DNA from: JAIRVZ01 sp031553755
GTDB taxonomy: Bacteria; Bacteroidota; Bacteroidia; Bacteroidales; Azobacteroidaceae
Direction of reading: 5' to 3'
DNA length: 34,134 nucleotides
NCBI GenBank assembly: GCA_031553755.1
Contig: JAVBKZ010000064.1
Location: 1-34,134, forward strand
Part shown: positions 9,724-17,964 of the stretch, one piece after another
How positions within the stretch are numbered: position 1 is the stretch's first letter
How the letters are laid out: each line of letters starts with the position of its first letter
Made by a program: the position numbers and the translations under genes
Notes under the pieces: model-generated
The model's input: only the letters and a program-made list of their open reading frames with translations
Database searches by the model: none
Told to the model about the DNA's origin: nothing

Positions 9724-9876
9724 ATGAGTATCCGTTATTCTACTTAAATAAATTGAAAGCCTAATTTGTCATTGCGGGCTTGACCCGCAATCTATTGATA
9801 ATCAGCAATGATCGATAAAAGATCCCGCATCAAGTGCGGGATGACAGAGCGATTAGGCAATATAACGGATAATCAT
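9724..9876. repeat. MITE-like palindromic element, copy B
   Basis: A 153 bp element in the same orientation as copy A. The ends 9724-9738 and 9862-9876 pair as inverted repeats with one mismatch. The pairing continues outward through flanking A and T runs to 9715 and 9885, giving about 24 bp per arm. Internal hairpins are at 9771-9791 (stem ATTGCGGG, loop CTTGA) and 9822-9842 (stem ATCCCGCA, loop TCAAG). It is almost identical to the inverted copy at 21552, with only a few substitutions and single-base indels. It lies between the purL terminator and the adhesin. Confidence 0.9.
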
Positions 9877-9894
9877 TTTTTAAAATTTTGACAT

Positions 9895-9928
9895 AAAAAA
9901 ATGAGACTAACTTTTGTCAATCTCATTT
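9895..9928 (-). terminator. intrinsic terminator, leftward (after purL)
   Basis: Read on the minus strand, the 8 bp stem AAATGAGA/TCTCATTT closes a 14 nt loop and is followed directly by a run of seven T. A further GAC/GTC pairing can form inside the loop. It is about 190 bp past the purL stop and would separate purL from repeat B and the adhesin. Confidence 0.5.
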
Positions 9929-10011
9929 CGTATATATTGAACTACTTATTTTTGAAACCATCTTGACCTTTTTAAAAAAGACAAAAATGATACATTTTAG
10001 ACACAGAGTTA

Positions 10012-10098
10012 CACGGAGTAATTATTCACAGAGTAGATTCTTATATCAAGTGACAGAATACTCCGTGAAATAAACTCCTTTGCTTCGTGTTGATATAA
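10012..10098. repeat. interleaved inverted repeats 3' of purL
   Basis: Two perfect 9 bp inverted pairs interleave: CACGGAGTA at 10012-10020 with TACTCCGTG at 10059-10067, and TTATATCAA at 10041-10049 with TTGATATAA at 10090-10098. Such an arrangement could form a pseudoknot in RNA, or may only be a worn intergenic repeat. It lies 17 to 103 bases past the purL stop. Confidence 0.4.
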
Positions 10099-10115
10099 AA
10101 ATTGAAACAAATTCT

Positions 10116-13100
10116 TTATTTATTTTCATTTAATGTGTTTTCAATCCATTTTTTCGCGTTCACGAAGGCTTCAATCCAAGGACTCACTTCGTCCTGATTT
10201 TTTCTTTCAAGAGGATAATTCGCCCATTGCCAAGGAAATATTGCTCTTTCTAAGTGAGGCATCATCGCTAAATGTCGTCCGTCTTTCGAACAAATTCCGG
10301 CAACGGAATAATCCGAACCGTTTGGATTGGCCGGATAAGCCTCATAATTATATTTCGCGATAATATGATAATTTTTTTCTTCCAACGGAAGATTGAATTT
10401 TCCTTCTCCGTGAGCGACCCAAATTCCTAATTTACTTCCGGAAAGAGAACCGAACATGACCGATTTGTTTTTTGGTATGTTTAAACTTACAAATTCGGAT
10501 TCAAACCTGTGAGAGTCGTTGTGGAGCATGCGGGCTTTTTTCTTGTGTTTAGGGTTGATTAATCCTAATTCGACCATCAATTGACATCCGTTGCAGATTC
10601 CTAAACTCAAAGTATCTTGTCTCGCGTAAAATTTATCTAAAGCTAATTTCGCTTTTTGATTGTAAAGGAATCCTCCTGCCCATCCTTTGGCGGAACCTAA
10701 AACATCGGAATTAGAGAATCCTCCGCAGAAAACGACCATGTTGATGTCTCCCAACGTTTCACGTCCGGAAGCCAAATCTGTCATGTGAACGTCTTTCACA
10801 TCGAATCCGGCAAGATAAAGGGAATAAGCCATTTCCCTTTCTCCATTTGTTCCTTTTTCACGGATGATAGCGGCTTTTATTCCCGAAGGTTTCCTGTCGG
10901 GAGCAATGCCATATTGCTGTAACAAACCGGAAAAAGATTTATTGAATTTGAAAACCAACGGTTGTTGTTTATAATTTTCAAAACGTGCTTTCGCACAAGT
11001 TTCTCCGCTTTGCTTTCTATCTAACAAGTAAGATGAAGAATACCATACGTCACGCATATAGTCGATACCGAAATGGTATTGAACTCCTTCTTTTTCTATA
11101 AGAATATGTCTTTCTTTACTTGTTTTTGCTATACGGGCGAACGCGATACCTCTTTCAGACAAAAATGCTTCAACAGTTTCTTTATTCTTAATCTGAATTA
11201 AAATTCCCGGATTTTCACTGAAAAGAATTTTAATCAAGTCTTTTTCTTTGATTTTATCAAGATTAACTTCCAAACCTCCTTCTACATTTCCGAAACACAT
11301 TTCAAGTAAAGCCGTAATCATTCCTCCCGCTGAAATATCATGTCCTGCCAAAATGAGGTCTTTTTCTATTAATTCCTGAATAGCGTTGAATGCTAATTTG
11401 AAATACTCTGCGTCCTGAACGGAAGGAACTTCATTTCCTAATTTATTCAAAGATTGGGCGAACGCCGAACCTCCAAGTTTGAAAGTATCGAACGAAAAAT
11501 CAATATAATAAACGTAAGTATTATGTTTATTTATTAAAACGGGAGAAATTATTTTCTTTATGTCAGAAACTTCCGCGCCCGCTGAAATAATGACAGTTCC
11601 GGGAGCATATACTTTTTCATCTCCATATTTTTGAGTCATTGAAAGCGAATCTTTTCCTGTCGGGATATTGATGCCCAATTCACAGGCAAATTCCGAACAA
11701 GCTTCTACCGCGCGATACAAACGGGCATCTTCTCCCTGATTTTTACAGGGCCACATCCAGTTGGCACTCAAGGATACACCGGCAAGTTTATCCGTTAGCG
11801 GAGCGAATATAATGTTAGTCAAAGATTCCGCGATCGCGAGAACCGAACCTGCGGCAGGATCAACCAACGCGGCTTGAGGAGCATGACCGATAGAAGTAGC
11901 GATACCTGATTTTCCCCGATAATCGAGAGCGACCGCTCCCAAATCACTCAAAGGTAATTGAATTTCCCCCTGACATTGTTGACGGGCTACTTTTCCGGTA
12001 ACCGAACGGTCGACTTTATTGGTAAGCCAGTCTTTACAAGCGACAGCTTCTAATTGTAGTACATTTTCGAGATATTCGTGTAAGTTCGCGACATCATAAT
12101 TTAACGGGGCGAATTTTTCATTCACCGTATTATCACTCATGATTGTGCGGGGCGGTTTTCCGAAGAAATCGGATAATTGCAAATCAAGAGGACGTTTCCC
12201 GTCTTTTTGTTCGAAAACAAATTGCATGTCGTTTGTAGTTTCTCCTACAACGTACATCGGGGAACGTTCCCGTTCCGCTATATTTTTTACACGTTCTATG
12301 TCTTCTTTTTTGAGCAATAATCCCATTCGTTCCTGACTCTCATTTCCGATGATTTCTTTCGCTGATAGGGTCGGATCTCCAATGGGTAAAGCGTTAACGT
12401 CAATTTTCCCTCCGGTTGTTTCAACCAATTCCGAAAGGCAATTGAGATGTCCTCCCGCTCCGTGGTCGTGAATAGATACGATTGGGTTGTTGTCCGATTC
12501 AGACAATGTACGGATAACGTTTGACGCGCGCTTTTGCATTTCAGGATTCGCGCGTTGCACCGCGTTAAGTTCAATACCGCTTTCGTATTGTCCGGTATCG
12601 ACAGAAGAAACGGCTCCTCCTCCCATACCAATCCGGTAATTATCTCCTCCGAGAATAACGATTTTTTCTCCCGGTTTGGGTTCGCCTTTCAGCGCGTCAC
12701 GCATATTCCCGAAACCAACTCCTCCGGCAAGCATAATTACTTTATCATAAGCGAATTTTTTCCGGTTTTCTTCGTGTTCGAATGTTAATAAAGAACCACA
12801 AATCAGAGGTTGTCCGAATTTATTTCCGAAATCGGAAGCTCCATTAGAAGCTTTGATTAGAATTTGTTCGGGAGTTTGGTATAACCAAGGACGAGGCTCT
12901 ATGTTTTCTTCCCATGAACGTTCTACTTCCGTGCGAGGATATGATGTCATATAGACTGCGGTTCCCGCTATCGGTAAAGAAGCTTTTCCTCCTCCGAGAC
13001 GGTCGCGGATTTCTCCTCCCGTTCCTGTTGCCGCTCCATTGAAAGGTTCTACGGTAGTCGGGAAGTTATGAGTTTCGGCTTTTAAAGAAAGCACTGTTTT

Positions 13101-13814
13101 GATTTCTTTTGTTTCGAAGAAATCGGGTTTATCGCCCGAAACGGGAGCGAATTGTTCAACAACGGGGCCTTCGTTGAATGCTACGTTGTCTTTATATGCC
13201 GAAACTAATTTATTGGGATTAGTTTCTGATGTTTTTTTAATTAATTTGAAAAGCGTACTTTCTTTTTCGTCTCCGTCTATAACGAAAATACCATTGAAAA
13301 TTTTATGACGACAGTGTTCTGAGTTCACCTGAGAAAATCCGAAAACTTCACTATCGGTCAGTTTTCTTCCTAAGCGGCGGCTTACATCGTTGAGGTATTC
13401 AACTTCGTCTTTGCTCAAAGCCAAACCTTCCGATTCGTTGTAAGCGGCAATGTTATTGATTTCAATAATCGGTTCGGGTTTTTTGTTGATGGTATAAAGT
13501 TTTTGATCCAATCCGTTGTAGATTCGCTGCAACATAGGGTCGTGTTCCGCGTCTTTATTGTTAACAGGAAAAAATTCTTCAATGCGGACAATTCCTGAAA
13601 TACCCATGTTTTGAGTAATTTCAACGGCGTTCGTACTCCAGGGAGTAATCATTTCCCGCCTTGGACCGACAAACCATCCGTTGAGTGTTTCATTTTTTAA
13701 TAATTGCGCTTCGGTGAAAAGCCAAACTAATTTTTTAATGTCTTCTTTTGCCGGTTTTCCAGCTACATCAACGGCTATTACCGTGTTTGTCGTTGCTTTG
13801 AAGAAAAGAATCAT
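10116..13814 (-). CDS. purL: phosphoribosylformylglycinamidine synthase
   Basis: Catalyses step four of de novo purine synthesis: FGAR plus glutamine plus ATP gives FGAM. This is the large single-chain form of 1232 residues, carrying both the synthetase and the glutaminase. The N-terminal PurS-like part is followed by two AIRS-type halves (SQVNSEHCRHKIF, then LKAETHNFPTTVEPFNGAAT; later HDISAGGM). The C-terminal class I glutamine amidotransferase has its nucleophile in GICNGCQ (Cys 1074) and the His-Glu pair in PHLER (His 1187, Glu 1189). All catalytic residues are present and the frame is intact. It stands alone: lolD lies 106 bp upstream and separated by a candidate promoter. No purine riboswitch was recognised in its leader. 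Confidence 0.98.
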   Translation of the reverse strand: MILFFKATTNTVIAVDVAGKPAKEDIKKLVWLFTEAQLLKNETLNGWFVGPRREMITPWSTNAVEITQNMGISGIVRIEEFFPVNNKDAEHDPMLQRIYNGLDQKLYTINKKPEPIIEINNIAAYNESEGLALSKDEVEYLNDVSRRLGRKLTDSEVFGFSQVNSEHCRHKIFNGIFVIDGDEKESTLFKLIKKTSETNPNKLVSAYKDNVAFNEGPVVEQFAPVSGDKPDFFETKEIKTVLSLKAETHNFPTTVEPFNGAATGTGGEIRDRLGGGKASLPIAGTAVYMTSYPRTEVERSWEENIEPRPWLYQTPEQILIKASNGASDFGNKFGQPLICGSLLTFEHEENRKKFAYDKVIMLAGGVGFGNMRDALKGEPKPGEKIVILGGDNYRIGMGGGAVSSVDTGQYESGIELNAVQRANPEMQKRASNVIRTLSESDNNPIVSIHDHGAGGHLNCLSELVETTGGKIDVNALPIGDPTLSAKEIIGNESQERMGLLLKKEDIERVKNIAERERSPMYVVGETTNDMQFVFEQKDGKRPLDLQLSDFFGKPPRTIMSDNTVNEKFAPLNYDVANLHEYLENVLQLEAVACKDWLTNKVDRSVTGKVARQQCQGEIQLPLSDLGAVALDYRGKSGIATSIGHAPQAALVDPAAGSVLAIAESLTNIIFAPLTDKLAGVSLSANWMWPCKNQGEDARLYRAVEACSEFACELGINIPTGKDSLSMTQKYGDEKVYAPGTVIISAGAEVSDIKKIISPVLINKHNTYVYYIDFSFDTFKLGGSAFAQSLNKLGNEVPSVQDAEYFKLAFNAIQELIEKDLILAGHDISAGGMITALLEMCFGNVEGGLEVNLDKIKEKDLIKILFSENPGILIQIKNKETVEAFLSERGIAFARIAKTSKERHILIEKEGVQYHFGIDYMRDVWYSSSYLLDRKQSGETCAKARFENYKQQPLVFKFNKSFSGLLQQYGIAPDRKPSGIKAAIIREKGTNGEREMAYSLYLAGFDVKDVHMTDLASGRETLGDINMVVFCGGFSNSDVLGSAKGWAGGFLYNQKAKLALDKFYARQDTLSLGICNGCQLMVELGLINPKHKKKARMLHNDSHRFESEFVSLNIPKNKSVMFGSLSGSKLGIWVAHGEGKFNLPLEEKNYHIIAKYNYEAYPANPNGSDYSVAGICSKDGRHLAMMPHLERAIFPWQWANYPLERKNQDEVSPWIEAFVNAKKWIENTLNENK

Positions 13815-13894
13815 GCTTGTTTTTATATTTTAATCTGAAAAAATTATTTTATATTGAATAGAAAATTTTCCATTTTCCACTTTCAATTGAGCAA

Positions 13895-13902
13895 CAAAGT
13901 TA
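13895..13902 (-). promoter_or_regulatory. -7 box for purL
   Basis: On the minus strand TAACTTTG is a perfect match to the Bacteroidetes TAnnTTTG -7 box. It is 80 bp before the purL start, giving a leader of about 75 nt. No clear TTTG -33 box is seen, only a T-rich stretch. Confidence 0.4.
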
Positions 13903-13920
13903 CCATTAAAAAATGAAAAA

Positions 13921-14571
13921 TTATAAAATCACTCCGTCTTTCATGTGAATGATTCTGTCGGTAGATTCCGCTAACTGTTCATCGTGTGTGACAATTACAA
14001 AAGTTTGATTTAATTCAGTTCTTAAATCAAAAAATAATTGGTGTAATTCTTTTTTATGTTGTGTATCTAAACTGCCTGATGGTTCATCGGCGAATATCAC
14101 TGCCGGTTTGTTGACTAAAGCCCGGGCAACGGCTACTCTTTGTTTTTCACCTCCTGAAAGTTCATTCGGTTTGTGGCTTGTCCGTTCGCTTAATCTTAAA
14201 TAATCCAGAATTTCTTTAGCTCTTTTTTCAGCGGCCGATGTTTTCATTCCTCCGATTAAAGCAGGAATCATCACGTTTTCCAAAGAAGTGAATTCGGGTA
14301 ATAATTGATGGAATTGAAAGACAAATCCGATATTTTTATTCCGGAAAGCAGCCTGCTTTTTGTCGTTCATTTTGCTGACGTCTACATCATCATAAAGCAC
14401 TTTTCCTGAATTAGGCTTATCAAGCGTACCGAGGATTTGCAGTAATGTCGTTTTTCCCGCGCCGCTTGGACCGACAATAGAAACGATTTCTCCTTTATTA
14501 ATTTCTAAATCAATACCTTTTAATACTTGTAAATTGTCGAAAGACTTGGTGATTTGTTGCACTATAATCAT
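13921..14571 (-). CDS. lolD: LolD-like ABC transporter ATPase
   Basis: A 216-residue ATP-binding subunit of the MacB/LolD/FtsE branch of ABC transporters. Motifs in order: Walker A GPSGAGKTT (34-42), Q-loop Gln 86, signature LSGGEKQR (138-145), Walker B AVIFADE (157-163) and the H-loop His in VTHDE (196). Length and sequence fit LolD, which powers release of outer-membrane lipoproteins from the inner membrane. No permease partner (LolC/E) lies beside it, which is common for lolD in Bacteroidetes. A MacB- or FtsX-type partner cannot be excluded, so the symbol is less certain than the family. A candidate promoter lies 20 bp upstream. Confidence 0.85.
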   Translation of the reverse strand: MIIVQQITKSFDNLQVLKGIDLEINKGEIVSIVGPSGAGKTTLLQILGTLDKPNSGKVLYDDVDVSKMNDKKQAAFRNKNIGFVFQFHQLLPEFTSLENVMIPALIGGMKTSAAEKRAKEILDYLRLSERTSHKPNELSGGEKQRVAVARALVNKPAVIFADEPSGSLDTQHKKELHQLFFDLRTELNQTFVIVTHDEQLAESTDRIIHMKDGVIL

Positions 14572-14590
14572 AAAATATCGATATGAAACG

Positions 14591-14598
14591 CAAAGTTA
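14591..14598 (-). promoter_or_regulatory. -7 box for lolD
   Basis: TAACTTTG on the minus strand matches TAnnTTTG exactly and lies 20 bp before the lolD start. A partial -33 match (TTTC) is found 21 bp further upstream. The same octamer precedes purL. Confidence 0.45.
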
Positions 14599-14677
14599 CA
14601 TAAAATAATGGAGAATTGTGAAACAACTCCTGAGGGTATCCAGGGCAAACTGTTTTGTTGTGTGTTTGGCATTCATT

Positions 14678-14806
14678 TTAGTATGCTAATTTTCCATTAT
14701 TTAATTCCACGTTAAAACTGACTTTTGCTCCCAAAGCTTCAAATACTTTCAAAATAGTTTCAAATCGAGCATTTTTCACGCTGTTTTCAATAAATAACCT
14801 AAGTTG
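14678..14806 (-). pseudogene. C-terminal remnant of an XRE/HigA-type regulator
   Basis: The minus strand encodes 42 residues ending in TAA at 14678, with an in-frame TAG directly upstream and no start codon. The translation contains ENSVKNARFETILKVFEAL followed by GAKVSFNVEL. This is the typical end of the helix-turn-helix domain plus the short beta tail of small XRE antitoxin-like regulators. The HTH itself and its start are missing. No partner toxin frame is recognisable next to it. It therefore looks like the decayed end of a toxin-antitoxin or phage-type regulator gene. Confidence 0.6.
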
Positions 14807-15046
14807 CTATTTATTTTTATTTAGACATGAAATTCTGCGGGAATAAATAAGTTAAAGTAATTAACTTCGAATGCTTAAATTTAATATTAAAACGGTCAAA
14901 ATGTACTAAATTTATTCGAATAGAATCCGAAAGTATTGGTAATTAGCAACTTGAATTAAATAATTGTATTTTTGAATTTTATTATCAAAACCTTGTTTTT
15001 TTTCGTATTCCCCAAAAATCTATTATAAACCCATAAATTTTATATA

Positions 15047-15072
15047 ATCAGTGTGTTGATAATATTTTTAGA
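15047..15072. repeat. short degenerate repeat, copy 1
   Basis: This 26 bp stretch (ATCAGTGTG, then TTGATAATATTTTTAGA) matches 24 of 27 aligned positions with 20050-20076. It lies nine bases past the xth stop. It looks like an eroded dispersed intergenic repeat; function unknown. Confidence 0.4.
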
Positions 15073-15080
15073 GATCCTTT

Positions 15081-15842
15081 TTAAACTTCCACCACTACCG
15101 GGCAATGATCGGAATGTTTGGCTTCCGGTAGTATAGCCGCGGATTTCAATCTGGATTTAAGAGCTTGAGTAACGATGTGATAATCGATTCGCCATCCTAA
15201 ATTTTTCTCCCTCGCGCCTGCTCTGAAACTCCACCAACTATACTGGTTCGGTTCGTTGTTAAATTCCCTGAAAGTATCTACAAAATCAAGTTCAATGAAT
15301 TTATCGAACCACGCGCGTTCTTCGGGTAGAAATCCCGACATTTTGGTGTGTCTTTCGGGATGATTGATGTCGATGGGTTTATGGCAAATATTGTAGTCGC
15401 CGCAAATCAGCAGATTCGGGCGTTCTTTTCTTAATTCAATTATATAGTCCGTAAATAAATCCAAAAATTGCATTTTTAACGCTTGGCGTTCATCGCCGGA
15501 TGTGCCGGAAGGAATATATACGCAAACAATGGTCATATCTCCGAAATCTACGCGAATTACCCGGCCTTCCGCGTCGAAAAAATCATTTCCGATACCTTTA
15601 GAATAAAAATCAGGCTTTTGTTTACTGAAAACCGCAACGCCGCTATATCCTTTTTTTCGCGCGGAATTGATAAGGATTGATTGGTATCCTAATCCTTGAA
15701 ACAACAATGTTTCAATTTGTTCGGGTTGCGCTTTCGTTTCCTGAACGCAAAATACATCCGGATTTTCTTTTTCAAGCCAATCCAACAAACCTTTGTTCAT
15801 GGCGGCACGGATGCCGTTTAAGTTGTAAGATATAATTTTCAT
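15081..15842 (-). CDS. xth: exodeoxyribonuclease III
   Basis: A Mg-dependent AP endonuclease and 3'-5' exonuclease of base excision repair. It has 253 residues from the start chosen here. Family motifs are all present: NLNGIRAA (7-14), QETKAQ with the metal-binding Glu at residue 35, the CGDYNICHKPIDI loop with the catalytic Asp and Asn, the WSFRAGAREKNLGWRIDYH segment, and HSDHCP at the C-terminus. The frame is open for 21 codons further upstream, but those overlap the end of speA and read as no known sequence. The ATG at 15842 gives the standard N-terminus and a 4 bp gap to the speA stop. Co-transcription with speA is likely. Confidence 0.95.
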   Translation of the reverse strand: MKIISYNLNGIRAAMNKGLLDWLEKENPDVFCVQETKAQPEQIETLLFQGLGYQSILINSARKKGYSGVAVFSKQKPDFYSKGIGNDFFDAEGRVIRVDFGDMTIVCVYIPSGTSGDERQALKMQFLDLFTDYIIELRKERPNLLICGDYNICHKPIDINHPERHTKMSGFLPEERAWFDKFIELDFVDTFREFNNEPNQYSWWSFRAGAREKNLGWRIDYHIVTQALKSRLKSAAILPEAKHSDHCPVVVEV

Positions 15843-15846
15843 AAAT

Positions 15847-17742
15847 TTATTTTTCCAAATATGTATAACCGTATAATCCAGAACGGTAATTCGATAAAAA
15901 TTCACGGCCTTCTTCTACCGAAATTTTTCCTTCTTTCATAGAAGATGTTACCCAAGATTCTACTGTACGAACCAGTTTTTTCGGACTATATTGTACATAA
16001 TCCAACACATCGGCGATTGTTTCTCCATCGATAACTTGCTCGATTTCATATCCGTCTTTGTCGACAGCGATATGTACGGCATTCGTATCTCCGAAAAGAT
16101 TATGCAAATCTCCAAGTATTTCCTGATATGCTCCAACTAAAAATACGCCTATGTAATAAGGTTCTTTGTGCTTAATAGGATGAACAGGAAGGTGATATGA
16201 GTAATTTTTTACACTAATGAAATTGTCGATCTTTCCGTCCGAATCGCAAGTTATATCTTGTAATGTGGCCGTACGGGAAGGTTTCTCTTCTAATCGGGAA
16301 ATAGGAACGATAGGGAAAACCTGATCAATCGCCCAAGAATCGGGAAGCGATTGAAAGAGCGAAAAGTTACAGAAATATTTATCCGGCAACATTTTTGAAA
16401 TTTTCCTTAATTCCTCCGGAGCATGTTTCATTTCAATCGCCATTTGATGGACTTCACGGGCTATTGACCAATATAGTCTTTCTATTTGAGCGCGTGAAAC
16501 CAAATCAAGCATTCCTAAGCTGAAACGGTCTAAGGCTTCCTCCCTGATCTGTTGCGCGTCGTGCCAAGTTTCTATCAAACGTGGCTGATTCATTTCGTCC
16601 CACAATTTATAAAGTTCTTTAACATGCTCATGCGCGTTTTCCGGTAATTCTTCATTTTCGTCCCATTCCGGAAGAGAAGCCGTTTCGAGTACTTCAAATA
16701 TAAGTACTGAATGATGGGCGGTTAGTGAACGGCCTGATTCAGTGATGATATTCGGTTGAGAAATGTTGTTTTTTTCGCAGGCGTCTACCAGTGTCGAAAT
16801 GGAATCGTTTACATATTCCTGAATAGAATAATTCATGCTACTCTCACTTCCTGAAGAACGGGTTCCGTCGTAATCGACACCCAATCCTCCTCCGATATCG
16901 ACAAATTCTATATTGAATCCCATTTTATGTAACTGGACATAAAATTGGGAAGCTTCACGTAACGCGTTTTTAATGCGGCGTATTTTCGTAACCTGACTGC
17001 CTATATGGAAATGTATTAACTTCAAACAGTCTTCCATTTTATTTTTTTCGATGAAATCAAGCGCTTCCAACAATTCACTTGACGAAAGTCCGAATTTGCT
17101 GACATCGCCTCCCGATTCCTCCCATTTGCCACTTCCGGCGCTTGCTAATTTGATACGGATTCCGACATTAGGCCTGATTTTCATTTTCTTTGATAAGTCG
17201 GCTATCAATTTCAATTCATTCATTTTCTCAACAACAAGGAAAATACGTTTTCCCATTTTTTGAGCTAATAACGCCAATTGTATATAATCTTCATCTTTAT
17301 ATCCGTTACAGATAATTAAAGAATCGTTACTTGTATTAATGGCTAATACCGCGTGCAATTCGGGTTTAGAACCGGCTTCCAGTCCAATGTTGAATTTTTT
17401 TCCGTGGCTGACGATTTCTTCAACCACTTGGCGCATTTGATTTACTTTGATAGGATAAATGATGAAATTTTGCGCGTTGTATCCGTATTCTTCCGACGCG
17501 ATTTTAAAGCAATTGGAAATTTTTTCAATCCGGTTGTCCAAAATATCGGAAAACCGAACCAAAAGCGGAGCCGAAACGTCTTTAAGGACTAATTCATCCA
17601 TTAATTCTTTTAAATCAACGCCAGCAAATCCTTGTTTAGGAGTTACGGTAATGTGCCCTTTTTCGTTAATTGAAAAATAATTTAAACCCCAACCGTTGAT
17701 GTTATACAATTCCGCAGAATCTTCAACACGCCATTTTCTCAT
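15847..17742 (-). CDS. speA: biosynthetic arginine decarboxylase
   Basis: PLP-dependent enzyme that converts arginine to agmatine, the first step of the agmatine route to putrescine and spermidine. It has 631 residues, the usual length. The PLP-binding lysine is Lys 99 in YPIKVNQ at the start of the alanine-racemase-like barrel. Other family marks are FHIGSQ, the phosphate-binding glycine run in VDIGGGLGVDYDG, and TESGRSLTAHHS. The C-terminal region holds the arginine/ornithine-type beta domain with VGAYQEILGDLHNLFGD. It is the upstream gene of a two-gene unit with xth. A worn repeat and a divergent gene lie upstream. Confidence 0.97.
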   Translation of the reverse strand: MRKWRVEDSAELYNINGWGLNYFSINEKGHITVTPKQGFAGVDLKELMDELVLKDVSAPLLVRFSDILDNRIEKISNCFKIASEEYGYNAQNFIIYPIKVNQMRQVVEEIVSHGKKFNIGLEAGSKPELHAVLAINTSNDSLIICNGYKDEDYIQLALLAQKMGKRIFLVVEKMNELKLIADLSKKMKIRPNVGIRIKLASAGSGKWEESGGDVSKFGLSSSELLEALDFIEKNKMEDCLKLIHFHIGSQVTKIRRIKNALREASQFYVQLHKMGFNIEFVDIGGGLGVDYDGTRSSGSESSMNYSIQEYVNDSISTLVDACEKNNISQPNIITESGRSLTAHHSVLIFEVLETASLPEWDENEELPENAHEHVKELYKLWDEMNQPRLIETWHDAQQIREEALDRFSLGMLDLVSRAQIERLYWSIAREVHQMAIEMKHAPEELRKISKMLPDKYFCNFSLFQSLPDSWAIDQVFPIVPISRLEEKPSRTATLQDITCDSDGKIDNFISVKNYSYHLPVHPIKHKEPYYIGVFLVGAYQEILGDLHNLFGDTNAVHIAVDKDGYEIEQVIDGETIADVLDYVQYSPKKLVRTVESWVTSSMKEGKISVEEGREFLSNYRSGLYGYTYLEK

Positions 17743-17768
17743 TTCCTTAAATTTAATATTAAATATGC

Positions 17769-17855
17769 CATTGCGGGCTTGACCCAGTTATGTTCGGAAC
17801 AATTAATTATGCCCGTAGAGCATATTTTTTATAATTAAAATCTTCCGATCCCGCA
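17769..17855. repeat. decayed fragment of the palindromic element
   Basis: 17769-17785 is an exact 17-base match to the start of the first hairpin of copies A-C, but the right arm of the stem is lost. GATCCCGCA at 17847-17855 matches the start of the second hairpin. The terminal repeats are absent. It sits between the divergent speA and DUF362 genes and suggests an old insertion that has eroded. Confidence 0.45.
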
Positions 17856-17918
17856 ATAACAGGTTGTTATTTTGCCACGAAATTAGTAATAAAAACAATA
17901 ATAATATTGAAATTCTCG

Positions 17919-17926
17919 TATATTTG
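17919..17926 (+). promoter_or_regulatory. -7 box for the DUF362 gene
   Basis: TATATTTG is a perfect TAnnTTTG match 38 bp before the start at 17965. A TTTG -33 box at normal spacing is not evident. Confidence 0.4.
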
Positions 17927-17964
17927 TGATTATTTGTAATTTTTTGTATTAATGAGATTTTACC

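Larger units (their letters stand above)
9630..10115. other. 486 bp gap between purL end and adhesin start
   Basis: No gene is seen here. The stretch holds the AT-rich upstream region of the adhesin (9630-9714), repeat copy B (9724-9876), a leftward terminator-like hairpin (9895-9928) and a pair of interleaved inverted repeats (10012-10098) just after the purL stop. Confidence 0.7.
14572..15080. other. 509 bp gap between lolD and xth
   Basis: The stretch holds the lolD promoter (14591-14598), the remnant of an XRE-type regulator (14678-14806), about 240 bp of AT-rich sequence without a recognisable signal, and one copy of a short degenerate repeat (15047-15072) just after the xth stop. No intact gene was found. 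Confidence 0.6.

Noticed and set aside
13815..13920. A purine-type riboswitch in the purL leader
   Set aside because: The leader is AT-rich and short, with no conserved stem or core sequence of a known purine-related riboswitch.
15843..15905. Longer N-terminus for exonuclease III
   Set aside because: The extra 21 codons overlap the end of speA and match nothing in the family, while MKIISYNLNG at 15842 is the standard start.
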